From UBA1672 sp050633645 (GTDB taxonomy: Bacteria > Pseudomonadota > Alphaproteobacteria > Micavibrionales > Micavibrionaceae): DNA of 64,000 nt. A program made the translations under genes and the position numbers. Below are positions 51,096 to 60,374 of the stretch, in pieces. The stretch is taken from contig JBOEGX010000001.1 in assembly GCA_050633645.1 (NCBI GenBank), forward strand, positions 62,001 to 126,000, read 5' to 3'. Below the pieces are notes generated by a model, which was not told the DNA's origin, did no database searches, and was given only the letters and a program-made list of their open reading frames with translations. The first letter of the stretch is position 1, and every line of letters starts with the position of its first letter.

Positions 51096-52547
51096 CTATC
51101 CTAATTTGTCTTTAAGTAAGTTGTTTACGGCGGCGGGATTGGCTTTTCCTTGTGATTTTTTCATGACTTGACCGACGAAGAATCCGAATAATTTATCCTT
51201 ACCGCCACGATATTTTTCAACGTTATCTGGGTTTTCGGCGATGACTTCGTTGATTATTGCCTCAATCGCACCAGTATCGGTGACTTGTTTTAGGCCTTTT
51301 TCATCTACGATTGTGGCGGCGTCCTTGCCACTGATGAACATTTCGGCGAAGACATCTTTTGCTATTTTTCCTGAAATTGTATTATCAGAGATAAGCGCAA
51401 TCATGTCGCCCATGTTTTGTGCGGAAATGGGACTGTTTTCGATTGAAGTTTCATTTTTGTTCAGTATTCCCAATAGTTCATTAATAACCCAGTTTGCGGA
51501 TAGTTTTGGATCATTGCCATTGGCAACAGTTTCATAGTAATTGGCGCGTGGGCGCTCGGCGATTAGAACGCTGGCGTCATAAAGACTTAGGCCGAAATCA
51601 TCCATGAAACGGTGTTTCTTTTGGTCAGGTAGCTCGGGTAGGGTTTGTTTGATTTCCTCTACCCAAGAGTTTTCGAATTCTAAAGGGAGGAGATCAGGAT
51701 CGGGGAAGTAACGATAGTCATGCGCTTCTTCTTTTGAACGCATGGAGCGGGTTTCTAGTTTAACAGGATCCCAAAGGCGAGTTTCCTGATCAACTGTGCC
51801 GCCTGCCTCGATTAGATCAACTTGACGTCGGGCTTCAAATTCTACGGCTTGTCCAACGGCCTTGACTGAGTTTACGTTTTTAACTTCGGCACGTGTTCCT
51901 AATGGATCACCGATTTTACGAACTGATACGTTGACATCGGCGCGCATTGATCCTTCGTCCATGTTTCCATCACATGTTTCAAGGTAACGTAAGATCATAC
52001 GGATTTTTGTGATATAGGCGGCGGCTTCTTCTGCGCCGCGAATATCGGGTTCGGATACAATTTCCATGAGCGCGCAGCCGGAGCGGTTTAAATCAACATA
52101 TGATTTTTTTGGGTGTTGGTCGTGGACTGATTTGCCTGCATCCTGTTCAAGGTGCAGGCGGGTGATCCCGATTTCTTTTACGCTTCCATCGGGAAGGTCT
52201 ATTTCGATTTTTCCTTCGCCAATGATAGGATCTTCGAATTGAGAGATTTGATAGCCTTGTGGCAAATCGGGGTAGAAATAGTTTTTTCGTGCAAAAACGG
52301 AATAGGTGTTTACTTTGGCGTTTAGGCCAAGGCCAGTACGTACCGCTTGCTCTACACATTTTTTATTTAGGACGGGAAGCATGCCTGGCATTGCGGCATC
52401 TACCAAGGATACTTGTGAATTTGGTGCAGCGCCAAATTTTGTTGAGGCACCAGAAAAAAGCTTGGATTCCGCAATGACTTGCGCATGGATTTCCATGCCA
52501 ATTACAATTTCCCAATCGCCTGTCTCACCTTTAATTGTTTGTGCCAT
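51096..52547 (-). CDS. gatB: aspartyl/glutamyl-tRNA amidotransferase subunit B
   Basis: Kinase/transamidase subunit of GatCAB. The N-terminus IVIGMEIHAQVIAESKLFSG, LVDAAMPGMLPVLNKKCVEQ, YFYPDLPQGYQISQ and HLEQDAGKSVH are standard. The C-terminal YqeY-like tail domain ends in GQVMKKSQGKANPAAVNNLL. 483 aa. AGGAAAT precedes ATG 52547. It converts Glu-tRNA-Gln or Asp-tRNA-Asn to the amide forms with GatA and GatC. Confidence 0.97.
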   Translation of the reverse strand: MAQTIKGETGDWEIVIGMEIHAQVIAESKLFSGASTKFGAAPNSQVSLVDAAMPGMLPVLNKKCVEQAVRTGLGLNAKVNTYSVFARKNYFYPDLPQGYQISQFEDPIIGEGKIEIDLPDGSVKEIGITRLHLEQDAGKSVHDQHPKKSYVDLNRSGCALMEIVSEPDIRGAEEAAAYITKIRMILRYLETCDGNMDEGSMRADVNVSVRKIGDPLGTRAEVKNVNSVKAVGQAVEFEARRQVDLIEAGGTVDQETRLWDPVKLETRSMRSKEEAHDYRYFPDPDLLPLEFENSWVEEIKQTLPELPDQKKHRFMDDFGLSLYDASVLIAERPRANYYETVANGNDPKLSANWVINELLGILNKNETSIENSPISAQNMGDMIALISDNTISGKIAKDVFAEMFISGKDAATIVDEKGLKQVTDTGAIEAIINEVIAENPDNVEKYRGGKDKLFGFFVGQVMKKSQGKANPAAVNNLLKDKLG

Positions 52548-52570
52548 AATATTATTTCCTGATTTTATTG

Positions 52571-53215
52571 TTAATTGTCACGTTCGTATAAAAAGTTGAA
52601 TTTGCATTGATTTATATAATTATCACGCATTAAATAGTAACTATCACCTTGTAGGTACGGCTCTAATGGATCGATCGATCTTGGGTGGTGTAGTAGTACA
52701 GTGTCTAATATAAGAACCTGATCTGATTTGACATAGTCTTTGAATGAATGTGCGGCGCAGCTACAAATTTTCTTTTTTCCAACAATTATGTCTTTTAATT
52801 TTGGGGATTTGTAGCAATCAGTTTTAAAGATGTTTTCAACCACGAAGGGCATGCATTTTGTGTATGAATATGCTAGGAATTTTCCACGAGCGGTTCTGCC
52901 TTTTTTTGATTTTTCATGCAATGATTTGAAGTCATTGACTGTTAAATATTGTGATGATTTTGCCGCGTTGCAAGCGCAAAGCATTTCACGTTCTTCGGTG
53001 TTCATTGTAATGGATTCTGTGGAGATGCACTCTTTGTAATAGCGGTTGGCCATGAATTTTGATGTAAGGGGTTCGCCATTATTGCCGTAATCGGTCTCGG
53101 GGTTAAGGATTTCGCCCAGTGATTTCATATCGTCATCTTGTGCGAAGGCTTGTGTTGGGACTATGAAGCCAAAAATTAGCAGAGTGATTGTGATTATAAT
53201 GGGGCGAATGAGCAT
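52571..53215 (-). CDS. secreted protein with two CxC motifs, inside the gat operon
   Basis: Signal peptide LLIFGFIVPTQAFA, then a 190-residue mature domain with Cys pairs CACNA and CSCAAH plus further Cys (YYKECIS, YTKCMPF, KTDCYKS, YINQCKF). Possibly disulfide-bonded or metal-binding in the periplasm. Its ATG is directly adjacent to the gatA stop, so it is co-translated with GatCAB although it has no evident link to tRNA amidation. Family not recognised. Confidence 0.6.
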   Translation of the reverse strand: MLIRPIIITITLLIFGFIVPTQAFAQDDDMKSLGEILNPETDYGNNGEPLTSKFMANRYYKECISTESITMNTEEREMLCACNAAKSSQYLTVNDFKSLHEKSKKGRTARGKFLAYSYTKCMPFVVENIFKTDCYKSPKLKDIIVGKKKICSCAAHSFKDYVKSDQVLILDTVLLHHPRSIDPLEPYLQGDSYYLMRDNYINQCKFNFLYERDN

Positions 53216-54700
53216 TTAAGCGGCCTTTCTTTTGACAGAGTGCGGTATGCTGTCAAATTGTGCCAGATTTTCTATCACCTTCGCAACGTTAAAGACCATT
53301 TCTTCATCCCATGGGCGGCCAAGGACTTGTAAGCCGAGTGGAAGACCTTGTGTGTCTTTGCCCGCAGGGATTGACATACCTGGTAGCCCAGCAAGCGATG
53401 CGGGGACGGTGAATACGTCATTAAGGTACATTTTTATCGGGTCGTCTTCATTTTCACCAATGGCGAAAGCGGCGCTTGGCGCGGTTGGAGTGAGGAGTGC
53501 ATCACATTGCTTAAAGGCCTGCGTAAAGTCATCGGCAATCAGGCGGCGGACTTTTTGTGCCTTAATATAATATGCGTCGTAATAGCCCGAAGACAGGGCG
53601 TATGTTCCGATCATGATGCGGCGTTTGACTTCATCCCCGAATCCTTCGGCGCGGGTTTTTTCGTACATATCAACCAACATCTCTTCATGTGCACGATGAC
53701 CAAATCTTACACCGTCATAGCGGGCTAGGTTTGATGATGCTTCGGCAGGTGCGATGATGTAATAGGTTGCCAGTGCGTAATGAGTGTGTGGTAAGCTGAC
53801 CTCTATGGTATTTGCGCCTGCGCTTTTGACCCATTCGATCCCTTGTTGCCAGAGTTTTGCGATTTCTTCGGGCATGCCATCGACTTGGTATTCTTTTGGA
53901 ATGCCGATTGTTTTACCCTTTAGGTCATCTTGCAGGGCTGCCGTGAAATCAGGCACATCTTTTTTCGCAGATGTACTGTCCTTTTTGTCATATCCTGCCA
54001 TAGATTGCAGGAGGAGGGCGTTGTCCTCGACGGTTCGGGCGAATGTTCCCGCCTGATCCAGTGATGATGCGAAGGCGACTGTTCCCCAACGAGAGCAGCG
54101 CCCATAGGTTGGTTTTATTCCTGAAATACCGCAGAAAGACGCAGGTTGACGAATTGATCCGCCCGTATCTGTTCCTGTTGCGCCCATGCATAAACGTGCC
54201 GCCACAGCCGCAGCAGAGCCACCGGATGATCCGCCAGGGACAAGGTTGCTCTCATCGTTATTGCGCTTCCAGGGGTTAATAACATTACCGAAATAGCTTG
54301 TGGTGTTGGATGAGCCCATCGCGAATTCATCGAGATTGGTTTTGCCCAAAAAAACCGCGCCATCATCAAGCAGATTTTGTGTCACCGTGGATTCATATTG
54401 CGGAATGAAGCCTTCGAGAATTTTGCTTGCCGCCGTGGTTTGTACGCCATTGGTGCAAAATAAATCTTTGATGCCGAGCGGAATACCATCAAGCCCGCCT
54501 GCCTTGCCTGCGGCGCGGCGTTCATCGGAATTCTTGGCTAGTTCTAATGCCTGATCAGGGGTTTCGGTAATAAAGGCGTTCAGGTTTTTATGCTCTGCCA
54601 TGTTATCAATATGCGCTTGAGTGAGTTCCACCGATGTGAAGTCTTTACTTTCTAAGCCTTTAAGGGCGGCGGCAATGGTTAGATTTGTTAAATCAGTCAT
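53216..54700 (-). CDS. gatA: aspartyl/glutamyl-tRNA amidotransferase subunit A
   Basis: Amidase-signature subunit releasing ammonia from glutamine. The Lys of GIPLGIKDLFCT and the Ser pair in GGSSGGSAAAVAARLC and GTDTGGSIRQPASFCG form the Ser-cisSer-Lys triad. 494 aa is normal. The ATG overlaps the previous small gene's stop. Order on this strand is gatC, small membrane gene, gatA, Cys-rich secreted gene, gatB. Confidence 0.97.
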   Translation of the reverse strand: MTDLTNLTIAAALKGLESKDFTSVELTQAHIDNMAEHKNLNAFITETPDQALELAKNSDERRAAGKAGGLDGIPLGIKDLFCTNGVQTTAASKILEGFIPQYESTVTQNLLDDGAVFLGKTNLDEFAMGSSNTTSYFGNVINPWKRNNDESNLVPGGSSGGSAAAVAARLCMGATGTDTGGSIRQPASFCGISGIKPTYGRCSRWGTVAFASSLDQAGTFARTVEDNALLLQSMAGYDKKDSTSAKKDVPDFTAALQDDLKGKTIGIPKEYQVDGMPEEIAKLWQQGIEWVKSAGANTIEVSLPHTHYALATYYIIAPAEASSNLARYDGVRFGHRAHEEMLVDMYEKTRAEGFGDEVKRRIMIGTYALSSGYYDAYYIKAQKVRRLIADDFTQAFKQCDALLTPTAPSAAFAIGENEDDPIKMYLNDVFTVPASLAGLPGMSIPAGKDTQGLPLGLQVLGRPWDEEMVFNVAKVIENLAQFDSIPHSVKRKAA

Positions 54701-54933
54701 TATTTTCTATCTCTTCTTTTAAATATAATTAGTGATACGGCAAGATCACCAAGACCTATCACGGTGAGGATGATGCCTAAAATATTTACAGTTTCGGTAT
54801 CCATACTCATCATTTCTTCGATGTTTTCGGGAATGGCAAAGCACATTGTTGCAAGCACAAGCGCGATAATCCCTGTCATGAACAACATGATGCGGATGAT
54901 TGTTTTTTGCTGCTGCGTTTGTGGGGTGCTCAT
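54700..54933 (-). CDS. small two-helix membrane protein, 77 aa
   Basis: Two hydrophobic helices (IMLFMTGIIALVLATMCFAI and VNILGIILTVIGLGDLAVSL) with a short acidic loop and a basic tail (IFKRRDRK). It lies between gatC and gatA, with a one-base overlap with gatA, so it is translated in the gat operon. Role unknown. Confidence 0.6.
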   Translation of the reverse strand: MSTPQTQQQKTIIRIMLFMTGIIALVLATMCFAIPENIEEMMSMDTETVNILGIILTVIGLGDLAVSLIIFKRRDRK

Positions 54934-54939
54934 AGTTTT

Positions 54940-55230
54940 TTATTCCACCACTTTTGGTACTACGAAATACCCTTGGGTTTCTTCGGGGGCGTTTTTCAAG
55001 ACCTTTTCCACGCAATCGCCGTCATTTACCACGTCATCACGAAGGTGCAATGTGATGTCACCGACATTGGCCAAAGGCTCTACATTATCGGTGTTGACTT
55101 CTGATAGTTGTTCAATAAAGCCAATGATTTTTGAGAGCTGCTGCGCGCGCGCGGTAATCTCGGTTTCGTCATCCATGCGAATACGGGCGAGGCGAGCGAC
55201 TTTTTTTACTGTTTGTGCGTCTAAAGACAT
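54940..55230 (-). CDS. gatC: aspartyl/glutamyl-tRNA amidotransferase subunit C
   Basis: 96 aa from ATG 55230, which has AAAGGA eight bases upstream. The longer open frame to 55503 overlaps ruvX and is rejected. The sequence MSLDAQTVKKVARLARIRMD, FIEQLSEVNTDNVEPLANV and LRDDVVNDGD is typical GatC, the stabilising subunit of the transamidase. First gene of the gat set, divergent from ruvX. Confidence 0.95.
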   Translation of the reverse strand: MSLDAQTVKKVARLARIRMDDETEITARAQQLSKIIGFIEQLSEVNTDNVEPLANVGDITLHLRDDVVNDGDCVEKVLKNAPEETQGYFVVPKVVE

Positions 55231-55324
55231 ATATTTGTCCTTTAATGTTTTGATGTATTTATATAGCTTAGATTTTCTATCATCCTGTGCGTGAGGGTGC
55301 AAGAGCCTATGACTAAGGATTAAC

Positions 55325-55822
55325 ATGGATTTACTGGAAAAAATTAAGGATAGCTGCCCGAGAAGCCGCGTTTTAATGGGGATGGATATCGGGAAGAAGA
55401 CGATTGGGATTGCTCTGAGTGATAGCAGCCACAGTATTGCAACGCCGCTCACTACTATTACACGTAAGAAATTTAGACAGGATTTGCGTGCGTTAGAGGA
55501 CATTATCCGTGATTATCAGGTTGGTGGCTATGTTATTGGTTATCCCTTAAATATGGATGGGAGCGCGGGGCCGAAATGCCAGTCTGTGCGTGATTTCGCG
55601 ATGGAGTTTGAGGCGCAACTTTCCGATGAGTTTAAAACGGATGGCGCGGTTTGGGTTGCGTTAAAGGATGAGCGTTTATCAACGTCATGTGTGGAAGGCG
55701 TGATCGCCGCCGATTTTGATATTTCCCGCCGTAAGGCCAAGGATCGCGGTCTTATCGATAAACTCGCCGCGCAAGTGATTTTGCAAGGGGCGTTGGATTT
55801 GATGATGGGTGGAGGAAATTAG
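55325..55822 (+). CDS. ruvX: RuvX/YqgF putative Holliday-junction resolvase
   Basis: RNase H-fold nuclease involved in pre-16S rRNA 5' processing and possibly recombination. The N-terminal active-site block reads LMGMDIGKKTIGIALSDSS, DERLSTSCVEGVIAADF carries the second acidic site and LIDKLAAQVILQGALD the last. 165 aa is usual. It is divergent from gatC, with about 95 bp between starts. Confidence 0.92.
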   Translation: MDLLEKIKDSCPRSRVLMGMDIGKKTIGIALSDSSHSIATPLTTITRKKFRQDLRALEDIIRDYQVGGYVIGYPLNMDGSAGPKCQSVRDFAMEFEAQLSDEFKTDGAVWVALKDERLSTSCVEGVIAADFDISRRKAKDRGLIDKLAAQVILQGALDLMMGGGN

Positions 55823-55905
55823 GAGTGGTTGCCTTAAGTTTGTAAAATTGACATTTTTGTTTCCCTTATGTTAGTTTTTCGCTTTCATGAATTAGGTTGT
55901 TGATT

Positions 55906-56439
55906 ATGGGGTTAAAAACAAATTTTTGGATTTCGTCAATTCGTGGCAATGGGAATAAGCTGGCATCACTTAAGAGTGATGAGTATTCATTGAACGATAT
56001 AGTCATTGCAACGAATGAAATGATGCAGGAACTGAATAGGGCAACTGACTTTTTAATGGATGTTAAAATGAATGGATCAACATCTGTCGGTAAGAAAATA
56101 AGAGGTTTTGCTGCACAAAAAATTGCTGGCCATTATGTTAATTCAATTAAGGCTTACGGACAAGATCTTGCTGATATGATTCATCGTGGACCTCAGATGT
56201 CCAAAGAGGATTCAAAGGTGTTCCGTGATGTTGCACGTACATTGAACGATCATTTTATCACTTTTTCAAATATTGAGGGGGAGGGGTGTACAGTGAATGG
56301 AACACAAGTTTCCCATGTGCTAAATCATCTTAATCAGGTTATTTCTGTGAAAACGCGTGATGAAAAATATGAGGCCCTTATGGATGAGTTATGGAGATCT
56401 ATTTCTAAGGACGGATTTGATGGGCAAGACTTTGGTTAA
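55906..56439 (+). CDS. hypothetical protein, 177 aa
   Basis: ATG 55906 with AGG upstream; an in-frame TTG precedes it. Mostly helical and soluble (YSLNDIVIATNEMMQELNRA, TRDEKYEALMDELWRSISKD). No membrane segment or recognisable motif. It overlaps the convergent DUF45 gene by four bases. Function unknown. Confidence 0.5.
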   Translation: MGLKTNFWISSIRGNGNKLASLKSDEYSLNDIVIATNEMMQELNRATDFLMDVKMNGSTSVGKKIRGFAAQKIAGHYVNSIKAYGQDLADMIHRGPQMSKEDSKVFRDVARTLNDHFITFSNIEGEGCTVNGTQVSHVLNHLNQVISVKTRDEKYEALMDELWRSISKDGFDGQDFG

Positions 56440-57119
56440 TCATTCTTCCCGTATCGCATGAGTTCGTTGCCGTGGTTTTTCATCCAGAATTTTCCTTCGA
56501 CGTAATTACAGGAGAGGGAGCGGCAGAGCGTCCAGAAATCTTTGCTGTGATCCATGTGGATTAAATGCGCGACCTCATGTGCAACAACGTAGTCAATAGC
56601 ATCATATGGTGCGAAGATTAACCGCCATGAGAATGATAGCTCCCTCTTGTGGGAGCAGCTTCCCCAACGGCTTTTGGTGTCACGCACCGTCACGGTGGAG
56701 ATGCTTTTGTTTATCATATCGGCCTTATCGGTGGCCATATCGGCCAGTCCCGCCTGTGCGATTTTTTTAATATGCGCCGTGATGCGGTTGGTTGGTTCAT
56801 CCATATAGGTTTGAACCTCTAACACGTCATCATGTTGGGTTATTTTTGTGCGTTTCAGTGTGGAATCTGTGTGTATCGATAATCTTACAGTGTCGCCGAA
56901 AATGGGGAGGTGTGTGCCGTCTTTGAATGGTAGGGGGGAGGCGAGTTTGCTTAGGGTGTCTTTGACCCATTCCTCATGGTCTTGCGCAAATTTATAGGCC
57001 TTATGCAGGGGCATGTGTTCAGGGATAACGAGGTTTATGACGCGCTCGGTCGGGTCAAGGCGAAGGGCAACGCGGCGGGCGCGCTTACTTCGTTTAACTG
57101 TGACCAAATCTTCGATCAC
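56436..57119 (-). CDS. YgjP-like (DUF45) zinc metallopeptidase
   Basis: HExxH zinc site in YVVAHEVAHLIHMDHSKDFW with a downstream Glu. TVRDTKSRWGSCSHKRELSF, with the WGSC motif, is characteristic of the DUF45 / SprT-like group. 227 aa. GTG start overlaps the phaZ stop, so the two are translated in tandem. Physiological substrate unknown. Confidence 0.88.
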   Translation of the reverse strand: MIEDLVTVKRSKRARRVALRLDPTERVINLVIPEHMPLHKAYKFAQDHEEWVKDTLSKLASPLPFKDGTHLPIFGDTVRLSIHTDSTLKRTKITQHDDVLEVQTYMDEPTNRITAHIKKIAQAGLADMATDKADMINKSISTVTVRDTKSRWGSCSHKRELSFSWRLIFAPYDAIDYVVAHEVAHLIHMDHSKDFWTLCRSLSCNYVEGKFWMKNHGNELMRYGKND

Positions 57120-58747
57120 GTTTTAGCCTTCGCCTTGGTCGTGGCTTTTCTTTTAGTTGCTGTTGCTTTCTTTTTTGTAGGTGATGTTTTTTTAGTTGCT
57201 GTTTTTGTTTTTGTAGCCGTTTTCTTTTTGTTTATTACCTTTTTAGAGGTTACTTCTTCTTCTGTTAGGAGCGGCAGTTGAGCTGGTGGAGATGTTGGGG
57301 GTACTAATTTTTTTGTAACTGATGTGGGCGTCGTTGGTTTTTTTGGCGTGATTTTAGGCGTGGGGCGCGCCGTGTTTTTATAGTTATCGGGTTGATGTTC
57401 TTTCAACCAGCGTCGGATCGCGATGATTCCATGTTTATCATGGTCGAAGCGCTCTGGTGCGATATTTGGTATCTTTTTTAAATCTTCTTCGGGGATTGGG
57501 CTGATGTCTTTTGCGTCCATATCGCGGATAAAGTGACGGATTCGCGGCATGATTTGTTCTTTCCATCTGCGTCCGTTGAAAATGCCGTAATGACCACATT
57601 CTAATTGGAAGTGATGGAACTGTTTGCGTTGGGGAAGGGAGTGGCATAATTCATGCGCGGCAGTGGTTTGTCCGCGGGCGGAGATGTCATCGAGCTCGCC
57701 CTCAATAGTGAGGAGTGCGGTTTTGTTAATGTCTTGTGGGCGAACATCAACAAGCTTACCTGTATATGTGTCGCGCCATTTCATTGTTCCGCGTGGCAGG
57801 GAATGCTTTTGAAATACTTCGGCGACTGTTTGTAAGTAGAATTCTGCAGGGATATCCATAACGGCAAGATATTCATTGTAGAATTTACGGTGTCGTTCAC
57901 TTGATTCTCCGTCACCGCTTACGAGGTGGTGGAAGAATTTCATGTGTGAGCCAACATGTGTATCCAAATTCATGGACATGAAGCCGCTGAGCTGTAGAAA
58001 CCCTGGGTAAACTTTTCGGCCCGAGCCAGGATAGTGGAATGGCACATGGTGGATCACAGACTTTTCGAACCATTTTATTGGGCGTGTTTCTGCGAGCTCT
58101 GTGACCTCTGTTTTTGAAACGCGGGTATCGATTGGGCCGCCCATTAATGTCATGGATAAAGGTTGGTTGGGGTCGTTTTCACTTGCCATGAGTGATACGG
58201 CGGCGAGAACGGGAACAGCAGGTTGGCATACGGCGATTAAATGTGTGTCAGGGCCGAGTAGGCTTAGGAATTCGCGTAAATATGTTACATAGTCGTCAAA
58301 GTCGAATGTTCCCTCGGATGTTGGCACTTGGCGCGCATCTTCCCAGTCGGTTATATACACATCATGGTGTGGGAGAAGGGCTTCGACTGTACCGCGAAGT
58401 AACGTTGCATAATGCCCAGACATTGGCGCGGCGATTAAAACTTGGGGGTCTTTGCGTTTTACGTTGCGCTTGAAATGTAAAAGTGAGCCGAACGGTTTTT
58501 CAACGACTATGTCTTCTGTGATTTTAACAGGTTTTCCGCCGATTTTTGTTTCGTGTAGGCCGAATTCTGGGCGTCCAAATCGGCGTGTCATACGCTCTGT
58601 CATTTCTGCGGAGGCACTGATGGTTCGACCTAGTTTTGTATAGGATAGCGGGTTGAACGGGTTTTGGAACACTGTGCGTGTTAATTCTGCCTGAAGGCGG
58701 ATTGGGGTCATGAGTGCATGTTTAAGTTCATGGAGGTTGTATAGCAT
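57116..58747 (-). CDS. phaZ: intracellular polyhydroxyalkanoate depolymerase with basic tail
   Basis: Alpha/beta-hydrolase acting on stored PHA granules. The family opening is MLYNLHELKHALMTPIRLQA, QVLIAAPMSGHYATLLRGTV follows, and the nucleophile Cys is in LIAVCQPAVPVLAAVS (Cys 174, as in the Ralstonia PhaZa1 type). ATG 58747 with AAGGGA is preferred to 58768. Beyond the usual ~430 residues a tail of about 110 residues is rich in K/T/A/P (KKTATKTKTATKKTSPTKKK), like histone H1 or PhaF. It may bind DNA or granules. Confidence 0.9.
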   Translation of the reverse strand: MLYNLHELKHALMTPIRLQAELTRTVFQNPFNPLSYTKLGRTISASAEMTERMTRRFGRPEFGLHETKIGGKPVKITEDIVVEKPFGSLLHFKRNVKRKDPQVLIAAPMSGHYATLLRGTVEALLPHHDVYITDWEDARQVPTSEGTFDFDDYVTYLREFLSLLGPDTHLIAVCQPAVPVLAAVSLMASENDPNQPLSMTLMGGPIDTRVSKTEVTELAETRPIKWFEKSVIHHVPFHYPGSGRKVYPGFLQLSGFMSMNLDTHVGSHMKFFHHLVSGDGESSERHRKFYNEYLAVMDIPAEFYLQTVAEVFQKHSLPRGTMKWRDTYTGKLVDVRPQDINKTALLTIEGELDDISARGQTTAAHELCHSLPQRKQFHHFQLECGHYGIFNGRRWKEQIMPRIRHFIRDMDAKDISPIPEEDLKKIPNIAPERFDHDKHGIIAIRRWLKEHQPDNYKNTARPTPKITPKKPTTPTSVTKKLVPPTSPPAQLPLLTEEEVTSKKVINKKKTATKTKTATKKTSPTKKKATATKRKATTKAKAKT

Positions 58748-58923
58748 TTTAAATCCCTTATTAAACAATCATTTGTGTTATTATACCCGAAAAATTAGCG
58801 GCCTTAATGAGGAAGGCTTTTGTTGCGCCGCATTAGGGCACTATACTATGTGCGTTTGGAATATACAACTCAAAGACTTTGAAGTATGGAGTGAATTTGT
58901 TCGAATTTTTAGAAACTATTCAT

Positions 58924-59907
58924 ATGCAGGCTATGGATGCGGATAGGATTCCTTATCTTTTGGCGGCTATTCTTTTAACTGTAGTTTTTGGAATGATTAC
59001 GGGACCTACGCATGGTAATGCGAATCCGTTTTTATGGTGGGTTCTGGATTCTATATTTGGGCGTTTTGGTGATAGAATGGATAATCCAGATAGGCCGCGC
59101 GGGGATTTGCTTTTTAGAGGCTTTTTCCTTTGTGTTGTGTTGCTGTTTGTTTCCGGTGTTCTTGGCAGGTTTTTGCTACTTACGTCTTATGCTGAGGTCT
59201 TGGTTTTGTCGTTGTTTATAACGTCGGGCAGTGTTTGGTTTATAATGTTGCGGTTGTTTTTTGCAATGGATCAAGGGGGTGGTATTGAGGGGGCATATTA
59301 TGGTTTATCGCGGTCTTCACGCGTTGATTTGAATTCCACGGATGATTTCGGGATTGTTCGGACGTCTATGGGATATTCGGCTGTTGCCTTTGATAAGGGG
59401 ATGGTTGCGCCGTCGGTTTGGTATTTGATTGGTGGTTTGCCGTTTGTATTCATTTATTGTGTTCTATCATTTTTTGCATGGCGCTTTGGGAAATGTGGTC
59501 ATGGATCTGGTTTTGCGGCTGTGCCCTTGGTGTTGGAGAAATTGATGGGGTATGTTCCTTCGTTGTTTGCAGGGGTGCTATTAACGGCGGCCTCTGCGGT
59601 TACACCTACGGCAAGAATCACGAAGGCTTTCGGTGCGTGGTGGCGTGTGAAAAACTTTGTTCCTTATGAGCAAGGCGGAATTGTTGTTAGTGCGATGGCT
59701 TGGCCATTGGAGGTTAGTTTGGGGGGGGCAGTTAAGGATATATCGGGGTATTCGCTTAGAAATGTTTGGATTGGTGCTAAGGATAGCTCTGCGCGCATTA
59801 ACAGGAACCATTTGAAACGCGCTATTTTTATGAATGTGATTTCGCTGCTTTTGTTTGTTTTATCTTTACTAAGTGCCTATATTTATGCTGGTAAAATGGG
59901 TTGGTAA
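58924..59907 (+). CDS. CobD/CbiB-like membrane protein
   Basis: Integral membrane protein of the CobD/CbiB type. DRPRGDLLFRGFF, GMVAPSVWYLIGGLPFVFIY (cf. the family's D-G-V-x-A-P-x-F-W) and LMGYVPSLFAGVLLTAAS are the supporting blocks. Several hydrophobic segments, including one near the C-terminus (MNVISLLLFVLSLLSAYI). In the cobalamin pathway CobD forms adenosylcobinamide; no other cobalamin gene is nearby and the match is divergent, so function is uncertain. Start is unclear; TTG 58879 and 58897 are also open. Confidence 0.65.
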   Translation: MQAMDADRIPYLLAAILLTVVFGMITGPTHGNANPFLWWVLDSIFGRFGDRMDNPDRPRGDLLFRGFFLCVVLLFVSGVLGRFLLLTSYAEVLVLSLFITSGSVWFIMLRLFFAMDQGGGIEGAYYGLSRSSRVDLNSTDDFGIVRTSMGYSAVAFDKGMVAPSVWYLIGGLPFVFIYCVLSFFAWRFGKCGHGSGFAAVPLVLEKLMGYVPSLFAGVLLTAASAVTPTARITKAFGAWWRVKNFVPYEQGGIVVSAMAWPLEVSLGGAVKDISGYSLRNVWIGAKDSSARINRNHLKRAIFMNVISLLLFVLSLLSAYIYAGKMGW

Positions 59908-60012
59908 ATAATTTACGCTTTTTTATATAGAAATGCTTGACTTTGGTGGTGTGTTTCGATTATTTTGCCGCATCTGTTTAAGGATTAATAAAAGAATATA
60001 AGGATTTGGGCT

Positions 60013-60306
60013 ATGAGCCGTCGTTGCATGATTACTGGAAAAGGCGTGATGAGTGGACATAATGTTTCTCACGCACAAAACAAAACTAAGCGTCGTTTTT
60101 TACCGAGTGTACAAGATGCTAATTTGTATAGTGAAATCCTAGATCGTTGGGTTTCTGTTAAGGTGACTTCCGCGGGTTTGCGTACTGTTGAGCATAAAGG
60201 CGGATTTGATGCATATTTGACATCAACTGCGAAAACTAAGCTTGCTCCTGAGCTTCGCTCTATTAAGGTTCAAGTTGAGAAAGCTTTGGCTGCTAAGGCG
60301 GCTTAA
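60013..60306 (+). CDS. rpmB: 50S ribosomal protein L28
   Basis: 97 aa. The sequence MSRRCMITGKGVMSGHNVSH, then NKTKRRFLPSVQDANLYSE and DRWVSVKVTSAGLRTVEHKG is typical of alphaproteobacterial L28 with its C-terminal extension. AAGGA precedes ATG 60013. An intrinsic terminator follows. Confidence 0.97.
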   Translation: MSRRCMITGKGVMSGHNVSHAQNKTKRRFLPSVQDANLYSEILDRWVSVKVTSAGLRTVEHKGGFDAYLTSTAKTKLAPELRSIKVQVEKALAAKAA

Positions 60307-60329
60307 TGTTTTTCTTTTATTGCTTAATG

Positions 60330-60356
60330 ACCCGCTCTTGATTTGGGCGGGTTTTT
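60330..60356 (+). terminator. intrinsic terminator of rpmB
   Basis: ACCCGC (60330-60335) pairs with GCGGGT (60347-60352) around an 11-nt loop, followed by TTTTT. It lies 24 bp after the rpmB stop and about 19 bp before the tgt start. Confidence 0.8.
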
Positions 60357-60374
60357 GCATGTGTGAGGTTTATT

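Noticed and set aside
55231..55503. 91-residue N-terminal extension of GatC
   Set aside because: Overlaps ruvX antisense; ATG 55230 has a good ribosome-binding site and gives the normal GatC length.
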